Assembly (NCBI RefSeq): GCF_947507565.1
Contig: NC_089181.1
Span: 2,055,614 to 2,119,613 of the forward strand
Reading direction: 5' to 3'
DNA length: 64,000 nucleotides
Source: Oscarella lobularis
Lineage: Eukaryota; Porifera; Homoscleromorpha; Homosclerophorida; Oscarellidae
The notes beneath the pieces are model-generated. The model was not told the DNA's origin, did no database searches, and saw nothing but the letters and a program-made list of their open reading frames with translations. Every line of letters starts with the position of its first letter. The stretch's first letter is position 1. Made by a program: the position numbers and the translations under genes. Positions 17,569 to 32,255 of this stretch are shown here, in pieces.

Positions 17569-18872
17569 ATGTTTGCTTCACTGATTGCTACTCTTTTTTT
17601 AACGTACCTCTAGCATACGGAGTACAGAACTGTCTTTATTTCTCTTCTTTGCTTTAGGTCTTTGACACTGGCAATGAATGCGGCTGCTGCTGATAAGTCT
17701 GAAGCGGGTGCATCGGCTTCCCAAAGCGTTTCTCCGACTCTTTGCAGCTCAAGCGTCGAGGCTCGTTCTTATTCTTTGAGACCTAACATTTAGTCATCTT
17801 TGCCAGTAGGGCGGTGCTGTGCTAGCAGGGCAGTGCAGTCGCCGAGGAAACCTTCGGTAAAAGAATAGTACACTGTAATCCAGGCAACTGTTGGCATGCT
17901 CGATGTCGTATGCGTTAGCTGCGGCATAAAGAGTGGACATTACGAATACTGCAATGGAAATTCGTGGCTTGAAATGTGTCCTTGCCGTCCTGAAGAGAAA
18001 GTTGAACGGAATTCGATTGGCCCCCGGCAGAATCCAGGAAGGTACGGTGCCTCCGTTTTTTTTAATGAAATCGCGATGTTGATCGAACTCTCTAGATCGT
18101 GCAATGAAATCTTTTTGGGAGGCGGCTCGCGCGGTGACGGTGTGTACTGGGTCACTCCGGCTGGATCGCTTCCCTATGCTGTCTACTGCGACATGACGAC
18201 AGCTGGAGGTGGTTGGGCGCTTGTCGTCAAGGTGCGGGAGTCGTCTTCATAGCTAATTAATTTGAAAGTAAAATAACTCTGCGTCTTTCAATAGGTGAAA
18301 GGCAATGATCACATAATGAACAGACTCAACACAGCCCAGTGGAGAGACGGACGTTTGATGGGTCACCCAAATACACTTCTGGTGTGTAGAGCAGCACTTG
18401 ACTATTTGATTGTTTTCTTAGTCTATTGTTTTCAGGATGAAAATGCCATGGGAGTGGCGTATAGAAACATGCCTTTTAACGACGTTATGATTCGAGCTCT
18501 TGAAGACGGGGAAGACAAACACGTGGCTTGGAGACATCCCACAAAACACGAAAGCATGCAGAAAATTGTGCAGGTAATTAATTATCACTGTACGAGGGTC
18601 AACTTGTGCTAAAACACGATGCAGAACTGCGAAACAATCGCCGACGGTTACAAAATTTCCGGCGACATCAGTTCTTTGAGTTTCAACGGCGATCCTCAGT
18701 ATCACAATCCCTGCACCGAGTTAGCTTACGGTTTCTTGGGAGGCGACTGGAAGGGAGTGACCGCAACCGTGGCTGGATGTGAAACAGGTAGAGCAAATCA
18801 CGTAGGAGCCGTCGTCGGTGCATTCTTGGAGCCACCTTCCGGAGATCGAACTCGTGTCGGTCAGAGCAAAAA
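17569..18872 (+). pseudogene. Intelectin-like lectin E, lacking its last exon
   Basis: Signal peptide from 17569 (MFASLIATLFLT/SLTLAMNAAAADKSEAG) and intact exons through PCTELAYGFLGGDWKG and GAFLEPPSGDRTR, ending at the usual 'gtacga' donor after 18872. The expected last exon (C-I-S-D-F-G .. INAHWW .. LFVR) is absent. Instead, at about 18927 the sequence switches to an RTK ectodomain intron. Splicing to the next acceptor (18943) would leave the frame and hit a stop at once; reading through the donor gives a short YDLYIVQ tail and a stop at 18895. So E makes a truncated lectin or nothing. It is almost identical to E' in the parts they share. Confidence 0.7.
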
Positions 18873-18926
18873 GTACGACCTATACATAGTACAGTAGACT
18901 CGTAGAGTGCTCAAGATGCAAGATGC

Positions 18927-22449
<3,523 letters not shown>

Positions 22450-22994
22450 CATAGTCCGGTACTCTGAAATTACAACGTTATTGTATTACGCTGCAATTGT
22501 GTATCAAACAAACGTTTGCCGTAGGAATTAGACAATTGCAAATTTGCAGTGTCCGTTTTTTTGTGCGTTTCATCATTAATTTTTGAAATTAGGTAGATCC
22601 TAATTTTATTTTTAAGAAGTGTATTAGAATGTTGACCGCAGCAAATGGTTTGTTTTCTTTACAGATTTCATCAAATCACATGCCAACTTCCCGGATAACC
22701 GTGGCAGCGCAGGAGATCGCTATGAAGTCGTCTGATAAAGATAACGAACGCCTTCGATCCTCCTTCAGACAAAGTCGGGAGACAATTCGGGCTTTACTAC
22801 GGCGGAGAGGCCACTGAGATCACCCTATACCGCCAAACCGACACTAGACCGGTCTATCTGTTCTTATCGCATTATCTCGAGCGTCTACCGACCGTAGTAT
22901 TATCAGCTTCACAAATCACACGCCGCATGTCTGAAGGATTTCCTCTTCCGGGAAAAATATCACTTCGCTCTCAGCGCCTTTTGGAAATCAGACA
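22450..22994 (+). other. Spacer between RTK3 and lectin A'
   Basis: Near-identical copy of 5751-6303, with a short deletion near 22710. No gene is supported. Confidence 0.6.
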
Positions 22995-24483
22995 ATGTTC
23001 GCTTCACTCCTCTTTTTAACGTATCTCGAGCATACGGAGTACAGAACTGACTTTATTTCTGTTCTTCGGTTTAGGTCTTTGACACTGGCAATGAATGCGC
23101 CTGCTTCTGAAGCAGATGCCTCCGCTTCCCAAAGCGTTTCTCCAACTCTTTGCAGCTCAAGCGTCGAGGCTCGTTCTCCTTATTTTAGACCTACTACCGA
23201 TTGTTAATAATCTTTGTCAGCAGGGCGGTGCTGTGCTAGCAGGGCAGTGCAGTCGCCGAGGAAACCTTCGGTAAAAGAATAGCACACTGTAATCCAGGCA
23301 ACTGTTGACATGATGTCGTATGCGTTAGCTGCGGCATAAAGAGTGGACATTACGAATACTGCAATGGAAATTCGTGGCTTAAAATGTGTCCTTGTCGTCC
23401 TGAAGATGAATGGAATTCGATTGGCACCCGGAATAATCCAGGAAGGTAACTGTACCTCCGTTTTTTTAACAAAATTGCGATGCCAATTGAGCTCTCTAGA
23501 TCGTGCAATGAAATCTTTTTGGGCGGCGGCTCGCGCGGTGACGGTGTGTACTGGGTCACTCCGGCGGAGTCGCTTCCCTACGCTGTCTACTGCGACATGA
23601 CGACGGCTGGAGGTGGTTGGACGCTTGTCGTTAAGGTTCGGCAGTCGTCTTCATACCTAATTAATTTGAAAGTAAAAGAAGTCTGCGTCTTTCAATAGGT
23701 GAAAGGCAATGATCACATAATGAACAGACTCAACACGGCCCAGTGGAGAGACGGACGTTTGTTCGGTCACCCAACTACACTTCTGGTATGTAAAACACTT
23801 GAAAGTTTGATTATTTTTGTACTCTCTTCGTTCCAGGACGAAAATGCAATGGGAGTGGCATATACAAACATGCCTTTTACCGACGTTATGATTCGAGCTC
23901 TTGAAGACGGGAAAGACAAGCACGTGGCTTGGAGGCATTCCATAAAACACGAAAGCATGCAGAAAATTGTGCAGGTATGATTAATTAAGTAATTAATTAA
24001 TTGAAGCGTCACTATGCGAGAATGTGTTTAAAATGCAGAACTGCGAAACAATCGCCGACGGTTACAAAATTTCCGGCGACATCAGTTCTTTGAGTTTCAA
24101 CGGCGATCCTCAGTATCACAATCCCTGCACCGAATTAGTTTACGGCTTCTTGGGAGGCGACTGGAAGGGAGTGACCACAACCGTAGCTGGATGTGAAACA
24201 GGTAGAGCGCATCACATAGGAGCCGTTGTCGGTGCATTCTTGGACCCACCTTCCGGAGATCGAACTCGTGTTGGCCAAAGCAAAAAGTACGACCTATACA
24301 TAGTACAGTAGACTCGTAGAGTGCTCAAGATGCAACTTTAGCTGTATATCGGATTTTGGATTGGGGGCTGGTTATCAGAAGCTGCAAACTACGGATGACA
24401 AATACGCTATAAACGCTCATTGGTGGCCAAGAGGCAACACGGGCAGCAACAACTGGAATACTCATGCTTTGTTCGTGAGGTAA
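22995..24483 (+). CDS. Intelectin/fibrinogen-like lectin A'
   Basis: Near-identical copy of lectin A. The first eight exons differ by a handful of bases (for example Gly to Asp in KISGD and Thr to Ile in HHIGAVV). The last exon is more diverged: HWWPRGNTGSNNWNTHALFVR in place of HWWSKNNDVTNNWNSHALFVR, stop at 24481. All splice sites used in A are kept. The concentration of changes in the last exon and following spacer suggests the homogenised block ends just before it. Confidence 0.78.
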
Positions 24484-25962
24484 GGAGAAACCGTCAAGTT
24501 TGTGGCGTGCACTGGTTGTGCTTCAAATTATTGTCGGTGTATCTGTGTATTTGTCTTGGCTGTCTAATTTAGGATTGATGTTGCTATTGTTTGTTGTACT
24601 CTAACGAAGTGTTTAGTCGACCTCGGCCTAACTTCGAAGCGTTTGTATTAGGCAGATGCTATGCCAAATCTAACCAACGGCACATTCGTTGCTTCTCTGC
24701 TAGTAATTGAACCTGCGCCAAGTTTTTGACGCGTCTGCAAGTGTAAGCGTCTCCTGTGTGGGAGACGCGCGCGCTAAGAAGGTTACGGCTTGTCGCCCTG
24801 TCGCCCTGAGTGTCGCCCTGGGGCTTGTCGTCACTATGCACCACCCAAAGGCGAAGCCCAATTTTACATTTTCCGATTTGGACCCTTTCACGTCTCGATG
24901 ACATGATACAAGCCGTGCAGATAAACGAGTCCTTAGAATAGACAACGGAGTCTTCCAGAAACACGTGGACGGTTACCTGCAAATCGCACGAAGAATTGTA
25001 GAGCCGGAAAGATATTGCAAGCACTTTTAGGATTTCTACAAGATCTGAATAGAATTTTCGAAAGGTGAATACGATGCCGGACGAAAGGAGCTGTTTGCGT
25101 TGAGTCTGCCGCCAGCGCTATGAGCGCACTTTCCGGATGTGTTCTTCTGGCAATAGATCAGACCAAATACGCATATTTGCAGTTACCGCTTCACCACGGC
25201 GGGAAGTTGGATGATACACCTTCAGGCGTTCGTTGTATGTGAGAAACTAGCTATTATTATGTACCATTTGTATCAACATTTGCTGTAACCGAAGTAGGCA
25301 AGTGCAAATATTTCCAGTGTAAGCTGATAATGCCCGCTTTCTTTTGCGTCTGATTTTTTAAATTGGGTAGATCCTATTTTTTATTCTTTAGGCGGTGTAT
25401 GCCAATGTTGAATAACGCAGCAGATGGATTTTTATTTGAGATGCACTTGCTGAACATGACAAAGGATGGGCAACCGGATATGACGAAAGCGAGGCCACCA
25501 AGATCACAAAGTTTCGCTAAGCAAACGTCTACTAATCATTCGTTCCGGTTTTACAAATCTCACGCGACTTTCCCTGCGACTTTCCGGACGTCTGAAGGAT
25601 GTACTAGTCTACGGAGACACGTACGAGGCCTCCGTCGTTTATAATGACTGTTTTTTACCGTACGGCGGGAAATACGGTTTGTCCACACGCTACGGTGACC
25701 CCCAGCCGAAAGTAAATACCGGGACTGCTCTCTTTTCCTTTGTCGGCATAGCGACAGCGAACAATGGGCGTGTCTGGGAAGGAATCGCGGCCTGAGAAAG
25801 GACCAAGTCTGTTATAGTACCGTGGCATGCATCACTCCTTGACGTTGTCACCGGAATTTCATTCAATTGGGAGGCAATTAGCAAATATAACAACGGATCG
25901 GAATATAACAACGGAGCTGGGTGAGCTTGTATCACTTCGCTCTTCAGCACCTTGGAAATCAG
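24484..25962 (+). other. Spacer between lectins A' and B'
   Basis: Copy of the A-B spacer with differences: a GTCGCC minisatellite near 24785-24840, a 'tagacaacggagtcttcc' box near 24940, a 'cactttccggatgtg' box near 25126 and the upstream module 25310-25900. No gene is supported. Confidence 0.6.
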
Positions 25963-27476
25963 ATGATGCTCGCTTCACTACTTTCCGCTCTTCTTTTAAC
26001 GTACACGGCATACAGAACTTTCTTTCTTTCTGATTTGGGCTTTAGGTTGTCAGCACTGGCAATGAATGTGCCTTCAACGGATAAACCTGACGCTGGGGCT
26101 CTTCGAGGCGTTTCTCCAACTCTTTGCAGCGCAAGCGTCAAGGCTCGTTGTTATTTCTTTACCTACCTAGAGTTTCCAGTAATCCGTTGCCAGTAGGGCG
26201 GTGCTGTGCTCGCAGGGTTGTGCAGTCGTCGGGGAGACCTTCGGTAAAAGATTAGTAATCGTGACAAGTGTTGGTACTGTATATTGACGTCGTATGCACA
26301 TTAGGTGCGGCATAAAGAGCGGACATTATGAATACTGTAATGGAAATTCGTGGCTTACAATGTGTCCCTGCCGTCCTGAAGAGAAACAGCTAGTGTCTTC
26401 AGCAAATTCAATTGGCACCCGACAGAATCCAGGAAGGTATTCAGTTTCTGGAAGACAATCGCTATCGTACTAATCGGTTTCTCTAGATCGTGCAACGAAA
26501 TCCTTTTGGGAGGCGGCTCTCACGGTGACGGCGTGTACTGGGTCACTCCGGCGGATTCGCTGCCCTATGCTGTCTATTGTGATATGACGACAGCTGGAGG
26601 CGGTTGGACGCTTGTCGTTAAAGTACGGAAGTCGTCCGTCTTTATAATCAATTTGAAAGTAAAGGAACTCTTTGTGTCTACGAACAGGTGAAAGGCAACG
26701 ATCACATAATGAACAGACTCAACACGGCCCAGTGGAGAGACGGACGTTTGATTGGTCACCCAACTACGCTTTTGGTGTGTAAAAACACTTGACTGTATTG
26801 ATTGTTTTCGTAGCCTCTCGTTTTCAGGACGAAAATGCTATGGGAGTGGCGTATACAAACATGCCTTTTCACGACGTTATGATTCGAGCTCTTCAAGACG
26901 GGGAAAACAAACACGTGGCTTGGAGGCATTCCGTAAAACACGAAAGCATACAGAAAATTGTACAGGTACAATTAATCAAGTGATGGTCACTGTGCTGGTA
27001 TCAACTTGTGCCTAAAACTCGATGTAGAACTGCGAAACAATGAACGACGGTTACAAAATTTCCGGCGACATCAGTTCTTTAAGTTTCAACGGCGATCCCA
27101 ATTATCACAAACCCTGCACCGAATTAGTTTACGGTTTTTTGGGAGGCGCCTGGAAGGGAGTGTCCCCAACCGTAGCAGGATGTTCAACAGGTAGATCAAC
27201 TTACATGGGAGTAGTTGTCGGTGCTTTCTTGGACCCACCTTCCGGAGATCGAACTCGTGTTGGCCAAAGCAAAAAGTACGATTTATAGAGTTTAGTCTGC
27301 TTAGAATGCTTAGTTAATTGGACTGCAACTTTAGCTGCATATCGGTGTTTGGAATGGGATCTGGCTATTACAAGCTGCAGACTACAGATGACAAATACGC
27401 TTTAAACGCTCATTGGTGGTCAAAAGGCAATGACGTCACCCACAACTGGAATACTCATGCTTTGTTTGTGAGGTAA
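25963..27476 (+). CDS. Intelectin/fibrinogen-like lectin B'
   Basis: Copy of lectin B that still has the fourth-exon donor ('aggaaggtattc' near 26431) missing from B. Signal peptide from 25963 (MMLASLLSALLLT/LSALAMN), then CGIKSGHYEYCNGNSW, SCNEILLGGGSHGDG, YCDMTTAGGGWTLVVK, MNRLNTAQWRDGR, MIRALQDGENKHVAWRH, NCETMNDGYKISGD, CTELVYGFLGGAWKG and a last exon ending NTHALFVR, stop at 27474. All exons are open, so this looks functional. It is likely secreted. Confidence 0.76.
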
Positions 27477-28225
27477 GGATAAACCGTCAAACGTACTCTC
27501 TAATTGTGACATGTACTGGTTGTGCTTTGAGTCATTGTCAGTGTATGTGTGCTCTTGTCTCGGCTGTCTCTGCTGTCTAGTTGAAGATTGATGTATTCTT
27601 ACGAAGTGTCCTTGGAACGTTTTGTACCCGCAAGCGTTTGGAGTCAACTTATGCGGCAGATGCTTCAATTTGGCATTCTTGACCTAATATAATTCCTTGT
27701 CAAACTTGCTGCATCTAGATAAACGAGTCCCTAAATAGACAACCGAGAAACACGTGACAGTCAAAATCTCACGAAGAAGTGTAGAGCCTAGAGATGGAAA
27801 GATCTTGTAAGGATTTTTACAAAATCTGAATGGAATTTTTGAAAGGGGACGAAGGGCCAGCGCTAGCTGTGAGCACACTTTCCGGATGTGACAATATTTT
27901 GTATCAGTTACCGCTTCACTACGGTGGGAAGTTGGATGATCACACCGGTAAGCGGCGCCGCCAATAAACCGGCACTGTTCTTTTTTCGTGTTTCAGGAAA
28001 ATGGGCGCCGAGGCACGTAGAGTCGGCCCCACAGCAGGACAAGTGACCACTTTCCGGATGTCTAAAGGATGTGTGGAGTCGATTTTGTATACACAATCAA
28101 GGTGTTCCTATGATGGCAATCTTTTTACCGTTTTTTACCACACGGTTTGGCCACACGCTACGGTAAAGTGATCCGCCGCCAGCCGAAAGTAAATCCCGCG
28201 ACTCTTCTCATTGTGGACCGTGAGA
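27477..28225 (+). other. Spacer behind lectin B', cut off by a deletion
   Basis: Matches 10870-11570 (spacer before lectin C), with its own small insertions and deletions. It then jumps at about 28228 straight into the middle of a lectin Cys-rich exon. The region with the signal-peptide exons of C' is gone. No gene is supported. Confidence 0.6.
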
Positions 28226-28862
28226 AATAGGGGAAATTTGTGGCTTACAATGTGTCCCTGCCGTTCCGAAGAGAAACAGCTAGTGTCTTCGGCGAATTCA
28301 ATTGGCACCCGACAGAATCCAGGAAGGTATTCAGTTTCTGGAAGACAACGAATTGCTGTCCTACTAATCGGTTTTCTCTAGATCGTGCAACGAAATCCTT
28401 TTGGGAGGCGGCTCGCACGGCGACGGTGTTTACTGGGTCACTCCGGCGGGTTCACTGCCCTATGCTGTCTATTGCGATATGACGACAGCTGGAGGCGGTT
28501 GGACGCTTGTCGTTAAAGTACGGAAGTCGTCCGTCTTGTAATCAATTTGAAAGTAAAGGAACTCTTTGTTTCTACGAACAGGTGAAAGGCACCGATCACA
28601 TAATGAACAGACTCAACACGGCCCAGTAGAGAGACGGACGTTTGATCGGTCACCCAACTACGCTTTTGGTGTGTAAAAACACTTGGGACTGTATTGATTG
28701 TTTTTGTAGCCTCTCGTTTTCAGGACGAAAATGCTATGGGAGTAGCGTATACAAACATGCCTTTTCACGACGTTATGATTCGAGCTCTTCAAGACGGGGA
28801 TGAGAAACACGTGGCTTGGAGACATCCCAAGAAACACGAAAGCATGCAGAAAATTGTACAGG
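28226..28862 (+). pseudogene. Lectin C', internal fragment
   Basis: Contains the end of the Cys-rich exon, the SCNEILLGGGSHGDG exon, the MNRLNTAQ exon and the DENAMGVAYTNMPF exon. The signal-peptide exons and the last two exons are missing. The MNRLNTAQ exon carries a nonsense codon (TAG at 28627, where the other copies read TGG). After the 'caggtacaatta' donor at 28862 the sequence jumps to the spacer normally found before lectin E. A clear pseudogene made by two deletions. Confidence 0.85.
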
Positions 28863-29363
28863 TACAATTAAAGCATAAAGCGTCGTACGATTTCTCTTTT
28901 TACAGAATTCCACCAGCTACGGAAGGGAAAGGAAGTGGCTGAAGTAATAAATCCCGACAGTCTGGAAGTAAACTCCGACTGTCTGGAAGTAAACCGACAC
29001 TGTTCCTCTAGACGATTTGGCGTTTCTTACTGATCATCGAGGCACGTGCAAGGAAAGAACACCGACTTGCGGACCCCCAAAAGACCTTGAGACTCGCTTC
29101 TTCTGAGGAAGTGATTAGAGGTCAGGCGACAATGCATGACGCGTCGTACGATTTCTGCTTTTATAGGAATTAACCAAATGCAAAGGGAAATGAACTGCAT
29201 GCATGGAACGAAGTAAATCCCGGCATCGTTTCCACAATTCGATCATCGTCCACCGGTCCACGTCCGCGTTTTTTTCCTAATTAGCACACAGTCGACAATA
29301 TAACTGCGGTCGGAGCTGGCTGAGCCAGTATCACTTCACTCTTGGCATCTTGGAAATCAGACG
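28863..29363 (+). other. Spacer before lectin E'
   Basis: Nearly identical to 17066-17568. No gene is supported; probably promoter sequence of the E-type gene. Confidence 0.6.
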
Positions 29364-30124
29364 ATGTTTGCTTCACTGATTGCTACTCTTTTTTAACGTA
29401 CCTCTAGCATACGGAGTACAGAACTGTCTTTATTTCTCTTCTTTGCTTTAGGTCTTTGACACTGGCAATGAATGCGGCTGCTGCTGATAAGTCTGAAGCG
29501 GGTGCATCGGCTTCCCAAAGCGTTTCTCCGACTCTTTGCAGCTCAAGCGTCGAGGCTCGTTCTTATTATTTGAGACCTAACATTTAGTCATCTTTGCCAG
29601 TAGGGCGGTGCTGTGCTAGCAGGGCAGTGCAGTCGCCGAGGAAACCTTCGGTAAAAGAATAGTACATTGTAATCCAGGCAACTGTTGGCATGCTCGATGT
29701 CGTATGCGTTAGCTGCGGCATAAAGAGTGGACATTACGAATACTGCAATGGAAATTCGTGGCTTGAAATGTGTCCTTGCCGTCCTGAAGAGAAAGAGGAA
29801 CGGAATTCGATTGGCACCCGGCAGAATCCAGGAAGGTACGGTACCTCCGTTTTTTTAATGAAATCGCGATGCTGATCGAGCTCTCTAGATCGTGCAATGA
29901 AATCTTTTTGGGAGGCGGCTCGCGCGGTGACGGTGTGTACTGGGTCACTCCGGCAGGATCGCTTCCCTATGCTGTCTACTGTGACATGACGACAGCTGGA
30001 GGTGGTTGGGCGCTTGTCGTCAAGGTGCGGCAGTCGTCTTCATAGCTAATTAATTTGAAAGTAAAAGAAGTCTGCGTCTTTCAATAGGTGAAAGGCAATG
30101 ATCACATAATGAACAGACTCAACA
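29364..30124 (+). pseudogene. Lectin E', 3'-truncated copy
   Basis: Matches lectin E from the signal-peptide exon to MNRLN in the sixth exon (about 30124), where homology stops abruptly. The first exon has one T fewer in its T run than lectin E (six instead of seven, near 29390), which shifts the signal-peptide frame. The Cys-rich and SCNEIFLGGGSRGDG exons are open. Lacking the C-terminal half, it cannot fold as a full domain. Confidence 0.82.
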
Positions 30125-30724
30125 TAGCCAGCTTCCATCATAGCCTGCAGCCGAGCTTCTGGTTGCAAACGAGAACAACCTGGTAAGGAATATACATGGA
30201 AGGTAATTTAATGGCCTTCTTATGAGAGACGTCGTCTGAAAGATCTAGTACTAGAAGATTATGATGAAGGATCGCTTCTTCGGAGTTCCGACGTCTAACT
30301 CACTGAGATTCCGTGAGGCAAAGCAAGAAGTGGCGTACTGTTTTTGCAGGCCTTCAAGGAGGTCACAGCCTGAGGAAGTCCCGACATTTTTCTCCTAGCT
30401 GTTCTGTGTGTGGGCGGCCTCCATTTGCACCGGAACTTCCGCGTTTTTTCCCCTAATTGTAAGTATAATAGCGTTAGGCAAAAAAGCGAGCCGCACGTCT
30501 GTGGCGCACCACGGCAGATGTCATTTAACTTAATTCTGGGTCAAACCCAACGGACAACGCAGTCGCTGTTCCCCTGCTCTCGTGTTGACATCACCTAGTC
30601 TTGTGACGATGACGAACGTCTTTTTTGCCGCCTTGTCAGTTGGCTTTTAGTAAGCTAATTAAAATTGTCTTGCGCTACGATTGTTTGATGCGTCTCTTCT
30701 TTTGCAAGTGTAAGCGTCTCCTCC
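30125..30724 (+). other. Spacer between E' and lectin F
   Basis: No gene is supported. The bases after 30125 match nothing else in the window, so the E' breakpoint joins unrelated sequence. From about 30540 the sequence resembles 16600-16760 and probably holds the lectin F promoter and signal-peptide exon, which I could not place. Confidence 0.5.
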
Positions 30725-32121
30725 ATGGTGGTTGGATCAAAGCCAACTGTCTCGCCGACTCTTTGCAGTGCAAGTGTTGAAGTAAGGTTTGCAAGGCGCA
30801 TAAAATATCTCGCACGATTTTGACTTTGATCATAGAAAGGCGGTGTGACGACAGGATCTTGCAGTAGTCGCGGTATCTTCCGGTAGACCAAAGTGCATGC
30901 ATCCCTATAGTTATACGTTGTGACATTATTATCTGTTTAGGTGCGGAGTTAGAAGTGGGCATTATGAGTTCTGCAATGGAAAGTCGTGGCTTTCTATGTG
31001 TCCGTGTGCGACTTCCGTGTCTGAGTCCGTTGCGGGGGCAAAGAGTTCGCTTGGAACCCGAGGAAATCCCGGAAGGTAGAAACCGTAGAAGAAATAGTTT
31101 CTATTATTTAATTAACACTTTCATCATGTATGTCTAGGTCGTGCGACGAAATCTTCTTGGGCGGAGGCTCTCACGGCGACGGTGCATACTGGATCAGCCC
31201 GGAAGGCTCGCTGCCCTACGAAGTGTACTGCGACATGACGACGGCTGGCGGAGGATGGACTCTTGTTGCAAAGGTGAGGAATTGTTTTCATAGTTTGGTG
31301 AGGTCGGTCCTAGCTGCGACCTTTGCACTATGAAAACAGGTCAAGGGGAACAATCACATAATGAATCGACTTAATACTGCCCAATGGAGAGATGGTCGTC
31401 TGATTGGCTTCACCACTGCACTTTCGGTATGCGGGATAGAATGCAATCAGTACAGTATGTGATATGACCTTTTGTTAGGATGAAAATGCCTTGGGACTGG
31501 CCTATGGAAACTTGCCTTTTCGCGACGTTATGATTCGCTCAATTCGCAGCGGAGAGAATCACGTCGCTTGGCGTCATCCTTCTAGTTTTGACAGCATGCA
31601 GAAAATTGTTCAGGTGCTTGCAGAAAAAAATTAAGTTCGTTGCACTTTTAGTACTCGTTTTCTTCTATTTGTTAGAACTGTGAGCGTATCTACGACGGCG
31701 TAAAAATATCTGGTGACATCAGTCTTTTGGACTACAACGGCGATGCCAAGTATCACAATCCGTGCACCGAGCTCGTGTACGGCTTCATGGGAGGCGAAAC
31801 GAACGGAGCCCTCACGCCGCTGGCTGGATGCACGGGAGAGACGACGTCGACTCACGTTGCGTCGGTGGTCGGTGCATTCATGCAACCCCCCTCAGGTGAA
31901 CGAAGTCGCCCTGGTCAAAGTAACAGGTAAGCACTCGTTAACAACGTAGTGTAGTGGCAATAATTGCGTGCTTGTGCAGCTGCATAACATCTTTTGGACT
32001 TGGAAGCGGTTATCATAAATTATCATCTCAAGATGATAAATATGCCATCAATGCTCATTGGTGGGGAAAGGGCAATGACGTCTCACACAATTGGAATACC
32101 CACGCTCTGTTCTTGAGGTAA
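30725..32121 (+). CDS. Divergent intelectin/fibrinogen-like lectin F
   Basis: The most diverged member of the family and a useful reference for exon borders. Exon 2 (KPTVSPTLCSASVE) ends at a normal GT donor ('gtaagg' near 30783) where the other copies read 'gctcgt'. Next come a GGVTTGSCSSRGIFR exon, CGVRSGHYEFCNGKSW with MCPC, SCDEIFLGGGSHGDGAYW, YCDMTTAGGGWTLVAK, MNRLNTAQWRDGRLIG, MIRSIRSGENHVAWRH, NCERIYDGVKISGD, CTELVYGFMGGETNG, and a last exon with INAHWWGKGNDVSHNW ending HALFLR, stop at 32119. The true start is uncertain; 30725 is the first in-frame ATG in exon 2, and a signal-peptide exon probably lies upstream. It abuts RTK4 with 134 bases between. Confidence 0.72.
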
Positions 32122-32255
32122 ATGTACTTTTTGCAACTGTCTGCTGTTTGCTGAGCTGATCGTTTTGCACGTCTTATTTGTATTTGCACGAGCACGTGAT
32201 TCCTCAGCGCATGTCTTAGGAACCCGGCTATTTCCGCTACCACAGGGGCGAAAGC

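Noticed and set aside
30120-30240. A possible retrotransposon fragment at the E' breakpoint
   Set aside because: The sequence after 30124 shows no recognisable reverse transcriptase, terminal repeat or target duplication; it is simply unmatched.
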